DNA of 64,000 bases, from NCBI RefSeq assembly GCF_014648255.1, contig NZ_BMQT01000007.1:294862-358861 (forward strand), given 5' to 3'. Below are positions 26,255 to 33,688 of the stretch, one piece after another. The notes beneath the pieces were generated by a model. It worked only from the letters and a program-made list of their open reading frames with translations. It was not told the DNA's origin and searched no databases. Every line of letters starts with the position of its first letter. Position 1 is the stretch's first letter. Made by a program: the position numbers and the translations under genes. Source of the DNA: Nocardioides albus. Lineage in GTDB: Bacteria; Actinomycetota; Actinomycetes; Propionibacteriales; Nocardioidaceae.

Positions 26255-27433
26255 ATGTTGCGTTGGCTCACTGCGGGCGAGTCCCATGGTCCGTCCCTGA
26301 CGGCCGTGATGGAGGGTCTGCCCGCCCACGTCCGGATCACCTCTGACGACATCGCTGATGCCCTGGCCCGGCGGCGCCTCGGCTATGGCCGCGGTGCCCG
26401 GATGAAGTTCGAGAAGGACCAGGTGCGGATCACCGGCGGCGTACGCCACGGGGAGAGCCAAGGCGGTCCGATCGCGATCGAGGTGGGCAACACCGAGTGG
26501 CCCAAGTGGGAGACCGTGATGGCCTCCGACCCGGTCGACCCCGAGGTGCTCGCCGGGCAGGCGCGCAACGCTCCGCTGACGCGGCCGCGACCCGGTCACG
26601 CCGACCTGGTGGGGATGCAGAAGTACGACTTCGACGACGCCCGCCCGATCCTGGAGCGCGCCTCGGCGCGCGAGACCGCGGCCCGGGTCGCTCTCGGCGC
26701 GGTCGCCTCGGCCTTCCTCGAGCAGGCGCTCGGCGTCCGGTTGGTGTCGCACGTGATCGAGATCGGCGGCGTCCGCACGCCGACCCGAGAGGTGCCTTCG
26801 CCCGAGGACGTGGCGCGCCTGGACGAGGATCCGGTCCGGGTCCTGGACCCCGACGGTTCGAAGCAGATGGTCGAACGGATCGACCAGGCCCACAAGGACG
26901 GCGACACCCTCGGTGGCGTCGTCGAGGTCGTCGTCCACGGCCTGCCGCCGGGCCTCGGCTCCCATGTGCACTGGGACCGGCGCCTCGACGCGCGCCTGGC
27001 CGGCGCGCTGATGGGCATCCAGGCGATCAAGGGTGTCGAGGTCGGCGACGGCTTCGAGCTCGCCGCGACCCCGGGCTCCCAGGCCCACGACGAGATCGTT
27101 CCCTCTGCTGACGGCATCCGCCGCGCCTCCGGGCGCTCCGGCGGCACCGAGGGCGGCATGTCGACCGGCGAGATCCTGCGCGTGCGCGCGGCGATGAAGC
27201 CGATCGCGACCGTGCCGCGTGCGTTGCGCACCGTCGACGTGGCCACGGGCGAGGAGGCCGTCGCTCATCACCAGCGCTCGGACGTCTGTGCGGTGCCCGC
27301 CGCCGGTGTGGTCGCGGAGGCGATGGTCGCGCTCGTGCTGGCCGAGGCAGCGCTGGAGAAGTTCGGTGGCGACTCGGTCGGGGAGACCGCGCGCAACGCC
27401 AAGTCCTACCTCGAGAACCTGAGGTACGTGTGA
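26255..27433 (+). CDS. aroC: Chorismate synthase
   Basis: 392 residues. Converts 5-enolpyruvylshikimate-3-phosphate to chorismate using reduced FMN. Signature motifs are present: [19 protein letters not shown] at the N-terminus, RPRPGHADL near residue 110, and the C-terminal [14 protein letters not shown] near residue 292, with [15 protein letters not shown] after it. The ATG chosen gives the conserved [12 protein letters not shown] start. First gene of aroC-aroK-aroB, all overlapping or nearly so. Confidence 0.97.
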   Translation: MLRWLTAGESHGPSLTAVMEGLPAHVRITSDDIADALARRRLGYGRGARMKFEKDQVRITGGVRHGESQGGPIAIEVGNTEWPKWETVMASDPVDPEVLAGQARNAPLTRPRPGHADLVGMQKYDFDDARPILERASARETAARVALGAVASAFLEQALGVRLVSHVIEIGGVRTPTREVPSPEDVARLDEDPVRVLDPDGSKQMVERIDQAHKDGDTLGGVVEVVVHGLPPGLGSHVHWDRRLDARLAGALMGIQAIKGVEVGDGFELAATPGSQAHDEIVPSADGIRRASGRSGGTEGGMSTGEILRVRAAMKPIATVPRALRTVDVATGEEAVAHHQRSDVCAVPAAGVVAEAMVALVLAEAALEKFGGDSVGETARNAKSYLENLRYV

Positions 27434-27948
27434 TGCCGGCTGTCGTGCTCGTCGGCCCGATGGGCGCGGGCAAGTCGACCGTCGGGGCGCTGCTCGCCTC
27501 CCGGCTCGGGGTCACCCTGCGTGACACCGACGAGGACATCGCGGCGGCTGCAGGCAAGAGCGTGCAGGACATCTTCGTCGACGAGGGCGAGGCGCACTTC
27601 CGCGCCGTCGAGGCCGACGCCGTGTCCGCCGCGCTCGCCGAGCACGACGGGGTGGTCTCCCTCGGTGGCGGCTCCGTCCTGGCTGATCAGACCCAGGTCC
27701 TGCTCAAGGAGCACACCGTCGTCTACCTGCGGGTCGGGGTCGCGGACGCGGTCAAGCGCGTCGGGCTCGGCTCGGGACGCCCGTTGCTGCTCGGCAACGT
27801 ACGCGGGCGCATCAAGACGCTCCTGGAGGAGCGCGCCCCGATCTATGAGTCGGTCGCGACGCTGATCGTCGACACCGACGGCCGCTCGGCGGCCGATGTC
27901 GCCGACGAGCTCGCCACCGCCCTCACCGCGCTGAACACCACGGAGTAG
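27433..27948 (+). CDS. aroK: Shikimate kinase
   Basis: 171 residues. Phosphorylates shikimate at the 3-hydroxyl. P-loop GPMGAGKST near residue 8, the shikimate-binding Asp in LRDTDEDI near residue 32, the GGG motif SLGGGSVL near residue 78, and the lid SGRPLLLG near residue 117. TGATG links it to aroC; a GTG one codon earlier is also possible. Stop lies 2 bp before the aroB start. Confidence 0.96.
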   Translation: MPAVVLVGPMGAGKSTVGALLASRLGVTLRDTDEDIAAAAGKSVQDIFVDEGEAHFRAVEADAVSAALAEHDGVVSLGGGSVLADQTQVLLKEHTVVYLRVGVADAVKRVGLGSGRPLLLGNVRGRIKTLLEERAPIYESVATLIVDTDGRSAADVADELATALTALNTTE

Positions 27949-27950
27949 AA

Positions 27951-29051
27951 GTGACCGCACCAGCCACCGTCATCAGGGTCGAGAGCGCCGCAGCCTACGA
28001 CGTCGTCATCGGCTCCGGCCTCGCCGGCCGGCTCCAGGGGCTCCTGGGCGAGAGCGTCGAGCGGGTCGCCTTCCTCTACGCCGCCGAGCTCGCCGAGTAC
28101 GCCGAGCCGGTGCTCGAGGAGCTGCTCAAGCACTACGACGTGCTCGGCCTCGGCCTGCCCAGCGGTGAGGACCAGAAGACCGTCGCCGTCGCCAACGACT
28201 GCTGGGAGGCGCTGGGGGAGAAGGGCTTCACCCGCTCTGACGCCGTGGTCACCTTCGGTGGCGGCGCGACCACGGACCTCGGCGGGTTCGTCGCGGCCGG
28301 CTGGCTGCGCGGCGTACGTGTCGTGCACGTGCCCACCACGGTGCTCGCCATGGTCGATGCCGCCGTCGGCGGCAAGACGGGCGTCAACACCGGTGCCGGC
28401 AAGAATCTGGTCGGCGCCTTCCACGAGCCCGCCGGCGTGCTGTGCGACCTCGCGCTGCTCGCGACCCTTCCGGAGGCCGACCTGATCGCCGGGCTCGGCG
28501 AGGTCGTCAAGTGCGGCTTCATCGCCGACCCGGAGATCCTGCGCCTGGTCGACGAGGCCGACAAGATCACCGCTTCGTCGCCCGTTCTCGCCGAGCTGGT
28601 CGAGCGCGCGATCCGGGTCAAGGCCGAGGTTGTCGCCGCCGACCTGAAGGAGACCGGCGGCGCCGACGGCCACCCCGGCCGTGAGACCCTCAACTACGGC
28701 CACACGCTCGCGCACGCCCTCGAGAAGCACTCCGGTTTCTCGATTCGCCACGGTGACGCGGTCGCCGTCGGCTGCGTGTACGCCGCCGAGCTCGCCCGGC
28801 TCGCCGGAGTCCTCTCCGACGACGTCGCCGCCCGGCACGCGCCGGCCTTCGCGAAGGTCGGCCTCCCGACCACTGTCAAGGAGCTGGGCGTCGAGGCCGA
28901 CTTCGACGATCTCATCGGTGCCATGCGCGTCGACAAGAAGGCCCGCGGCTCCGTCCTCCGCTTCCTCGTTCTCCACGACCTCGCCGCCCCCCGGATCCTC
29001 ACCGGTCCGTCCGAGGAGCAGCTGCGGGAGGCGTACGCGGTCATCGGCTAG
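27951..29051 (+). CDS. aroB: 3-Dehydroquinate synthase
   Basis: 366 residues. Cyclises DAHP to 3-dehydroquinate using NAD and a divalent metal. NAD-binding glycine motif GGGATTDLGGFVAAG near residue 103, phosphate and substrate segment HVPTTVLAMVDAAVGGKTG, and metal ligands in ETLNYGHTLAHALEKHSG and the following RHGDAVAVG. GTG start 2 bp after aroK. The operon ends here with a long palindrome 30 bp downstream. Confidence 0.97.
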   Translation: MTAPATVIRVESAAAYDVVIGSGLAGRLQGLLGESVERVAFLYAAELAEYAEPVLEELLKHYDVLGLGLPSGEDQKTVAVANDCWEALGEKGFTRSDAVVTFGGGATTDLGGFVAAGWLRGVRVVHVPTTVLAMVDAAVGGKTGVNTGAGKNLVGAFHEPAGVLCDLALLATLPEADLIAGLGEVVKCGFIADPEILRLVDEADKITASSPVLAELVERAIRVKAEVVAADLKETGGADGHPGRETLNYGHTLAHALEKHSGFSIRHGDAVAVGCVYAAELARLAGVLSDDVAARHAPAFAKVGLPTTVKELGVEADFDDLIGAMRVDKKARGSVLRFLVLHDLAAPRILTGPSEEQLREAYAVIG

Positions 29052-29080
29052 GCCGACTCGGTGCGGCAACGCAGACCTGC

Positions 29081-29143
29081 CCGCTATGACGGAGGGTCCG
29101 ACCTTGTGAACCATTCACAAAGTCGGACCCTCCGTCATAGCGG
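29081..29143. terminator. Long palindrome closing the aroCKB operon
   Basis: 30-nt arms with a single mismatch enclose a 3-nt loop (CCA). The arms begin CCGCTATGACGGAGGGTCCG. No T-run follows, so it is not a classical terminator. It may end transcription, block exonucleases, or act at DNA level as a cruciform. Confidence 0.65.
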
Positions 29144-29193
29144 ACGCTGACGAGCTGATCGGCGATCTGGCGGCGTGACCAGAGCCGTGCCGA

Positions 29194-29199
29194 TAGGTT
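29194..29199 (+). promoter_or_regulatory. -10 box (TAGGTT) for the DUF6000-like remnant
   Basis: TAGGTT ends 6 nt before the ATG, the same spacing as at several other genes in this window that lack a ribosome-binding site. Confidence 0.4.
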
Positions 29200-29205
29200 G
29201 CGGGG

Positions 29206-29589
29206 ATGCGGACGTGTGTCGAGCTGAGATGGGCCTGGATTCTCAACACCTACGTCCGTCCGTTCTACCTGTGGGCCGAGTGGCTCCCGCACGATTGGGC
29301 GATGGCCCGTCGCGTCGCGCGAGCAGGCAAACGAGTCAAGGTCAGCGATGTGCGACGAATGCTCCATGGAAGCTGGCGTGAGAGCTCTGTCGCGGCTTGG
29401 TACTGCCTGCGACTCCCTCCTGAACTGATAGAGAGCGACCTGGAGGTCGCGCTGGGGCGTGCGTATTCATCGAAGAACGCGCACACCCTCGCCGCCCCGC
29501 GCTTCTCCGAAACTGCTCAGCTCGCCGGCCGCATCCACACGCGGGCCACACATCCCGGAACGGCCGGACTGTCGGCCCGGGCGCGGTAG
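29206..29589 (+). CDS. DUF6000-like protein, probably truncated
   Basis: 127-residue frame. Residues 10-95 (YVRPFYLWAEWLPHDW, then VRRMLHGSWRESSVAAWYCL) resemble the actinobacterial DUF6000 family, whose function is unknown. After about residue 100 the family's C-terminal part is not recognisable, and the frame runs about 73 bp into the 3' end of a convergent AraC-type gene. Either a remnant cut by rearrangement or a short divergent member. A -10-like box with leaderless spacing precedes the ATG, so it may be transcribed. The family match is from memory of the motif pattern and should be treated as tentative. Confidence 0.45.
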   Translation: MRTCVELRWAWILNTYVRPFYLWAEWLPHDWAMARRVARAGKRVKVSDVRRMLHGSWRESSVAAWYCLRLPPELIESDLEVALGRAYSSKNAHTLAAPRFSETAQLAGRIHTRATHPGTAGLSARAR

Positions 29590-29906
29590 TCGGTCGGTGA
29601 GGTGCCGACGATGTCGCGGAACGTACGGCTGAAGGTGCCGAGGCTGGTGAAGCCGACCCTGAGCGCGACATCGGTGACCGGGGTCGCGGTGTCCCGCAGC
29701 AACGCCATCGACCGCTCGATCCGCCGCCGCTGCAGGTAGCGGTGCGAGGTCTCCCCGAAGACCGCCTTGAACCGGCGGCTGAAGTGCGCCGGCGACACGT
29801 GGGCGACCCGCGCGATCGCCGCGATGTCGAGCGGCTCGGCGTAGTGCCGGTCCATCGCGTCACGCGCCCGGAGCAAGCGGCGATTCTCGTTCTCGCGCGG
29901 CGTCAT
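29517..29906 (-). CDS. Short AraC-family transcriptional regulator
   Basis: 129 residues consisting only of the double helix-turn-helix DNA-binding domain: LRARDAMDRHYAEPLDIAAI, then VSPAHFSRRFKAVFGETSH, and the second motif DVALRVGFTSLGTFSRTFRD. There is no ligand domain. Stand-alone AraC domains of this type in actinobacteria are often next to a glyoxalase/VOC gene, which is missing here. Convergent overlap with the DUF6000-like remnant, and a repeat pair in its upstream region, indicate local rearrangement. Target unknown. Confidence 0.85.
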   Translation of the reverse strand: MTPRENENRRLLRARDAMDRHYAEPLDIAAIARVAHVSPAHFSRRFKAVFGETSHRYLQRRRIERSMALLRDTATPVTDVALRVGFTSLGTFSRTFRDIVGTSPTDYRARADSPAVPGCVARVWMRPAS

Positions 29907-29919
29907 GTGCCCGACCCTA

Positions 29920-30052
29920 TGCCCGCTGGTCGAGCCGCGAGGCCGCCTGCGGCCGAGCGTGTCGAGACCAACACAGTCCTATCGAGCGCGACATCTGACC
30001 GTGTTGGTCTCGACACGCCCTCGCCTAGCGGCTCAGGCGGCTCGACCAGCGG
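29920..30052. repeat. Inverted pair of dispersed repeats
   Basis: 29920-29974 is a diverged reverse complement of 29998-30052 (outer parts CGCTGGTCGAGCCGC and GTGTCGAGACCAACAC are conserved, the middle is not). The spacer is 23 bp. The right arm also matches the repeat at 19461. The pair can fold into a hairpin of over 50 bp between the AraC-type and acyl-CoA dehydrogenase genes. Confidence 0.75.
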
Positions 30053-30059
30053 GGAGCCG

Positions 30060-31217
30060 TCACAGACCCATGTCCTTGGCGATGATCAGCTTCATGACCT
30101 CGGAGGTGCCGCCGTAGATGCGGTTGACGCGGTTGTCGGCGTAGAGGCGGGCGATGGGGTACTCGTTCATGTAGCCGTAGCCGCCGTGGAGCTGAAGGCA
30201 GCGGTCGATGACGCGGTGGGCAACCTCGGTGCAGAAGAGCTTGGCGGAGGCGGCCTCGGCGGCGGTCAGGGTGCCGGCGTCCTCGGCCTCGATGGCCCGG
30301 TCGACCACGGCCTCGGCGGCGTCGACCTCGGCCTTGCACGCGGCCAGCTCGAACTTGGTGTTCTGGAAGGAGGCGACGGCGGTGCCGAAGACCTTGCGCT
30401 CGGCGACGTACTTCTTGGCGAACTCGACGGCGGCCGCGGCCTGCGCGTAGGCGCCGACGGCGATGCCGAGACGCTCGACAGGGAGGTTCTGGCCGAGGTA
30501 GGAGAAGCCCTTGCCGACCTCGCCGAGGACGTCCTCGACGGGTACGAGCACGTCGGTGAAGGAGAGCTCGGCGGTGTCGGAGACCTTGAGGCCGAGCTTG
30601 TCCAGCTTGCGTCCGACCTCGTAGCCGGGGAGCTTCGTGTCGACCGCGAGGAGGGTGATCCCGGCGCGGCGGTCCTCGGGAGTCGCCGGCGCGGTGCGGG
30701 CGCAGACGATCACCCGGTCGGCGTTGACGCCGCCGGTGATGAAGGTCTTGGCGCCGTTGAGGACGTAGTGCTTGCCGTCCTCGGTGAGCTTGGCGTTGGT
30801 GGTCATCCCAGCGAGGTCGGAGCCGGTGCCGGGCTCGGTCATCGCGATCGCCCACATCTCCTCACCGGAGACGAAGCCGGGCATCCAGCGCTCCATCTGC
30901 TCCTTGGTGCCGAGGTTGAGGAGGTAGGGCAGGCACAGTCCGACATGGACGGACGAGCCGCCGAAGGAGACGCCGGCGCGGGCGAGCTCCTCGGTCATCA
31001 CGGCCGAGTACTTGAAGGAGGAGATCCCGGCGCCGCCGTACTCCTCGGGCACCTGGATGCCCCACACGCCGAGCTCGCCGAGCTTGAGGTAGAAGTCGTG
31101 GGGGACGATCCCCGCTTCGTACCACTCGTCGTAGACGGGGGTGACCTCCTTCTCGATGAACGAGCGGATGGTCTCGCGGAAGGACTGGTGGTCCTCGGTG
31201 TAGATGGTGCGGCGCAT
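30060..31217 (-). CDS. Acyl-CoA dehydrogenase
   Basis: 385 residues, FAD-dependent alpha,beta-dehydrogenation of acyl-CoA esters. Family motifs: MTEPGTGSDLAGM and YVLNGAKTFITGG for FAD and substrate, QNLPVERLGIAVGAYAQ, and the C-terminal CLQLHGGYGYMNEYPIARLY, followed by RIYGGTSEVMKLIIAK. The catalytic-base position is consistent with the short/medium-chain group (Glu in GGTSE). The ATG preceded by AAGGAGAAG gives the usual N-terminus; a longer frame upstream reads through the TetR gene. Downstream gene of a TetR-ACAD pair, so probably controlled by that regulator. Substrate unknown. Confidence 0.93.
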   Translation of the reverse strand: MRRTIYTEDHQSFRETIRSFIEKEVTPVYDEWYEAGIVPHDFYLKLGELGVWGIQVPEEYGGAGISSFKYSAVMTEELARAGVSFGGSSVHVGLCLPYLLNLGTKEQMERWMPGFVSGEEMWAIAMTEPGTGSDLAGMTTNAKLTEDGKHYVLNGAKTFITGGVNADRVIVCARTAPATPEDRRAGITLLAVDTKLPGYEVGRKLDKLGLKVSDTAELSFTDVLVPVEDVLGEVGKGFSYLGQNLPVERLGIAVGAYAQAAAAVEFAKKYVAERKVFGTAVASFQNTKFELAACKAEVDAAEAVVDRAIEAEDAGTLTAAEAASAKLFCTEVAHRVIDRCLQLHGGYGYMNEYPIARLYADNRVNRIYGGTSEVMKLIIAKDMGL

Positions 31218-31270
31218 GGCGGTGTCTTCTCCTTGGTGCGTTCTTCTGGGGGCGCTGTTTGTCGCTCGGG

Positions 31271-31876
31271 TCAGGGGCGGGCGCCGACGGCGCGGAGCGC
31301 GAGGTCGGCGTAGAAGTCGGCGAGGGCCTCGGGGGTCCAGGAGCCGTCGTCGCGATACCACCGGGCCAGGTCGATGCCGAGCGAGAGCAGGGCGGTGGCG
31401 GCCTTGGCAGGGTCGGGGGTGTCGAAGTCGCCGCTGCGTACGCCCTCCTCGACGAGGTCACGCATGACCGTGTCGATGGCGCGGCGCAGGGACGCGATCT
31501 CGCGCAGGTGCTCGTCGGTCAGCGCTGCGAGCTCGTAGTTGATCACCCGCGCCGTCGTGTGGGAGCGGGCGTGGAAGAGGACATAGGTGCGTACGGCCGC
31601 GGCGACCCGCTCGGCGGGGGAGGCGTCGGCGCGGGTCGCGTCGGTGACGGCCTCGAGGATCACCTCGTGGCCACGCACCGCGATCGCGTGCAGGAGCTCC
31701 TCCTTGGAGCGGTGGTGGACGTAGACCGCGGCCGGGCTCAGCCCCGCCGCCGTGGCGATGTCACGGGTGCTGGTGCCGTGGAACCCCTTGGCGGAGAAGG
31801 CCTGGACCGCCGCGTCGAGCAGACGGGCACGGCTGCGGTCTCCACGTGCCTGGGTGCTGGTGCGTACGTCACTCAT
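31271..31876 (-). CDS. TetR family transcriptional regulator
   Basis: 201 residues. N-terminal HTH: ARLLDAAVQAFSAKGFHGTS, then TRDIATAAGLSPAAVYVHHR and SKEELLHAI. The C-terminal domain is a helical ligand-binding domain of the type found in regulators of fatty-acid or steroid catabolism. It precedes an acyl-CoA dehydrogenase on the same strand by 53 bp and has a palindromic site in its own promoter, so it probably represses the pair and responds to an acyl-CoA. The ligand is inferred from context only. Confidence 0.9.
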   Translation of the reverse strand: MSDVRTSTQARGDRSRARLLDAAVQAFSAKGFHGTSTRDIATAAGLSPAAVYVHHRSKEELLHAIAVRGHEVILEAVTDATRADASPAERVAAAVRTYVLFHARSHTTARVINYELAALTDEHLREIASLRRAIDTVMRDLVEEGVRSGDFDTPDPAKAATALLSLGIDLARWYRDDGSWTPEALADFYADLALRAVGARP

Positions 31877-31882
31877 GCCATC

Positions 31883-31911
31883 AGTCTGGCATAAAGGTAA
31901 GTGAGCGCTTA
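31883..31911 (-). promoter_or_regulatory. TetR operator and -10 box, shared with divergent aroQ
   Basis: On the minus strand TAAGCGCTCACTTA (31898-31911) is an imperfect palindrome of the type bound by TetR regulators of lipid genes. CAGACT (31883-31888) lies 6 nt before the TetR ATG and could be the -10 box of a leaderless transcript. The divergent aroQ gene starts only 28 bp beyond the operator. Confidence 0.55.
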
Positions 31912-31938
31912 GATTCGGCTCGAGAAATCAGTGCGAAG

Positions 31939-32403
31939 ATGTTGCTCGTGAGCAACGCTTTGAAGCAAGTCCTGGTCCTCAACGGCCCCAACCTCGGGCG
32001 TCTCGGGAAGCGTCAGCCCGAGATCTACGGGCACACCACTCTCAACGAGCTCGCCGCGATGTGCGTCGACTGGGGTCATGCGCTCGGTCTCGCCGCAGAC
32101 GTACGCCAGACCAACCACGAGGGCGACATGGTGGACTGGCTCAACGCCGCGGCCGACAAGAACATCCCGGTCGTGCTCAACGCCGCTGCCTGGACCCACT
32201 ACTCCTACGCCATCTACGACGCCTGCGCGCAGCTGACCGCTCCGCTGATCGAGGTGCACATCTCCGAGCCCCTCGAGCGGCCAGAGACGTTCCGGCACAC
32301 CAGCGTCGTCACCCCCCATGCGACCGCCGTCGTCGCAGGCAAGGGCATCGACGGCTACCGCGAGGCACTCGAGGTCATCGCCGCGAAGGTCGACCGGGCC
32401 TGA
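31939..32403 (+). CDS. aroQ: Type II 3-dehydroquinate dehydratase
   Basis: 154 residues from the ATG used here; a GTG three codons later is as plausible, since neither has a clear ribosome-binding site. Trans-dehydration of 3-dehydroquinate. N-terminal VLVLNGPNLGRLGKRQPEIYG carries the catalytic arginine and tyrosine region. QTNHEGDMVDWLN is the family motif. The usual NPGA(Y/L)THTS segment is here NAAAWTHYSYAIYDA, seen in a side branch of the family. The catalytic histidine lies in EVHIS and the C-terminal GIDGYREAL is conserved. Separated from aroCKB by about 2.9 kb of unrelated genes. Confidence 0.92.
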   Translation: MLLVSNALKQVLVLNGPNLGRLGKRQPEIYGHTTLNELAAMCVDWGHALGLAADVRQTNHEGDMVDWLNAAADKNIPVVLNAAAWTHYSYAIYDACAQLTAPLIEVHISEPLERPETFRHTSVVTPHATAVVAGKGIDGYREALEVIAAKVDRA

Positions 32404-32531
32404 TGGATTGGGTCGGCGTGCGTCTCGTTGACTAGGATTCCCCTTGGCCCTCTGGGCCCACGAACCTAGGAACATTGACAACGATGCCTGCGATGCTGCA
32501 GGACGACAGAGACGAAGGCTGACGGACGGTT

Positions 32532-33098
32532 ATGGCGACGACGAACGACCTCAAGAACGGCATGGTGCTGAAGATCGAGGGCCAGCTCTGGCAGGTGGTC
32601 GAGTTCCAGCACGTGAAGCCCGGCAAGGGTCCGGCCTTCGTCCGCACCAAGCTGAAGAACGTCGAGTCGGGCAAGAACGTCGACAAGACCTTCAACGCCG
32701 GCACCAAGGTCGAGACCGCGACGGTCGACCGCCGTTCGTTCCAGTACCTCTACAACGACGGCACCAGCTTCGTCTTCATGGACGTCGCCGACTTCGACCA
32801 GGTCGAGGTCACCCCGGAGATCATCGGCGACGGCGCCGGCTTCCTCCTGGAGAACCAGGAAGTCATCCTGGCCACCAACGAGGGCCGCGTCCTCTTCGTC
32901 GAGCTCCCGCCGTCGGTCGAGCTCGTCATCTCCTACACCGAGCCCGGCGTCATGGGTGACTCGGCCACCGGCCGCACCAAGCCGGCCACCCTCGAGACCG
33001 GCGCCGAGATCCAGGTGCCGCTCTTCATCGAGCAGGGCGAGAAGATCAAGGTCGACACCCGCGACGGTGGCTCCTACCTCTCCCGCGTCAAGGGCTGA
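32532..33098 (+). CDS. efp: Translation elongation factor P
   Basis: 188 residues, three beta-barrel domains. Binds between the P and E sites and relieves stalling at polyproline. The tip loop that meets the peptidyl-tRNA is [16 protein letters not shown] near residue 29, with lysine at the modified position of other bacteria. The C-terminal OB domain ends LSRVKG. Polyproline-rich products in this window (MltG N-terminus, the ATPase downstream) are the sort of targets that need EF-P. Only 3 bp separates it from nusB. Confidence 0.97.
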   Translation: MATTNDLKNGMVLKIEGQLWQVVEFQHVKPGKGPAFVRTKLKNVESGKNVDKTFNAGTKVETATVDRRSFQYLYNDGTSFVFMDVADFDQVEVTPEIIGDGAGFLLENQEVILATNEGRVLFVELPPSVELVISYTEPGVMGDSATGRTKPATLETGAEIQVPLFIEQGEKIKVDTRDGGSYLSRVKG

Positions 33099-33101
33099 CC
33101 T

Positions 33102-33515
33102 GTGGCTCACGTCGCGACCGCACGGTCCAAGGCCCGCAAGCGGGCCCTGGATCTGCTCTTCGCCGCCGAGGCGCGGGGTCTCTCCGCCGGTGACCTGCTC
33201 GACCAGCAGATCCGCGAGGGCCAGGTTCCCAACAACCCGTTCACGGTCAAGCTCGTCCGTGGCGTGGTCGCCGAGACCGAGCGGATCGACGCCTTGATCT
33301 CCGGCCACGCCCACGACTGGACGCTGGCCCGCATGCCCGCGGTCGACCGCAACGTCCTGCGCCTCGGTGTCTGGGAGCTTCTCGATGGCGATGTCGCCGC
33401 CGAGGTCGCGATCAGCGAGGCGACCGCCCTGGTGACCGAGCTGTCCACCGACGACTCGCCGTCCTTCGTCAACGGTGTGCTCGCCGCGGTCGCGAAGGAT
33501 CTTCCCAAGGCCTGA
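33102..33515 (+). CDS. nusB: Transcription antitermination factor NusB
   Basis: 137 residues, all-helical. Binds boxA RNA with NusE (S10) during rRNA transcription. ARSKARKRALDLLFAAEARG at the N-terminus contains the RNA-binding arginines; the C-terminal half has NVLRLGVWELL, AISEATALVTELS and SPSFVNGVLAAV. GTG start directly after efp, the usual arrangement. Confidence 0.96.
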   Translation: MAHVATARSKARKRALDLLFAAEARGLSAGDLLDQQIREGQVPNNPFTVKLVRGVVAETERIDALISGHAHDWTLARMPAVDRNVLRLGVWELLDGDVAAEVAISEATALVTELSTDDSPSFVNGVLAAVAKDLPKA

Positions 33516-33529
33516 TCAGCACACGACGT

Positions 33530-33560
33530 ACGCCTGTCCCGGATCGTTCGGGGCGGGCGT
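33530..33560 (+). terminator. Probable terminator after nusB
   Basis: A 12-bp stem with two G-T pairs (ACGCCTGTCCCG paired with CGGGGCGGGCGT) closes a 7-nt loop. CGCGTCATTTC follows, with only a short T-run. Confidence 0.55.
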
Positions 33561-33688
33561 CGCGTCATTTCGAGGTGCGGCACGACGCGTCTGTTTCCCG
33601 GTTATCGACGATTGCTTCGGTCGGGACCGTATGTTTGGACCCAAGGCTGAGATGGAGGCCGCCAACCAGACCCGTATTCGGAGAGCGC

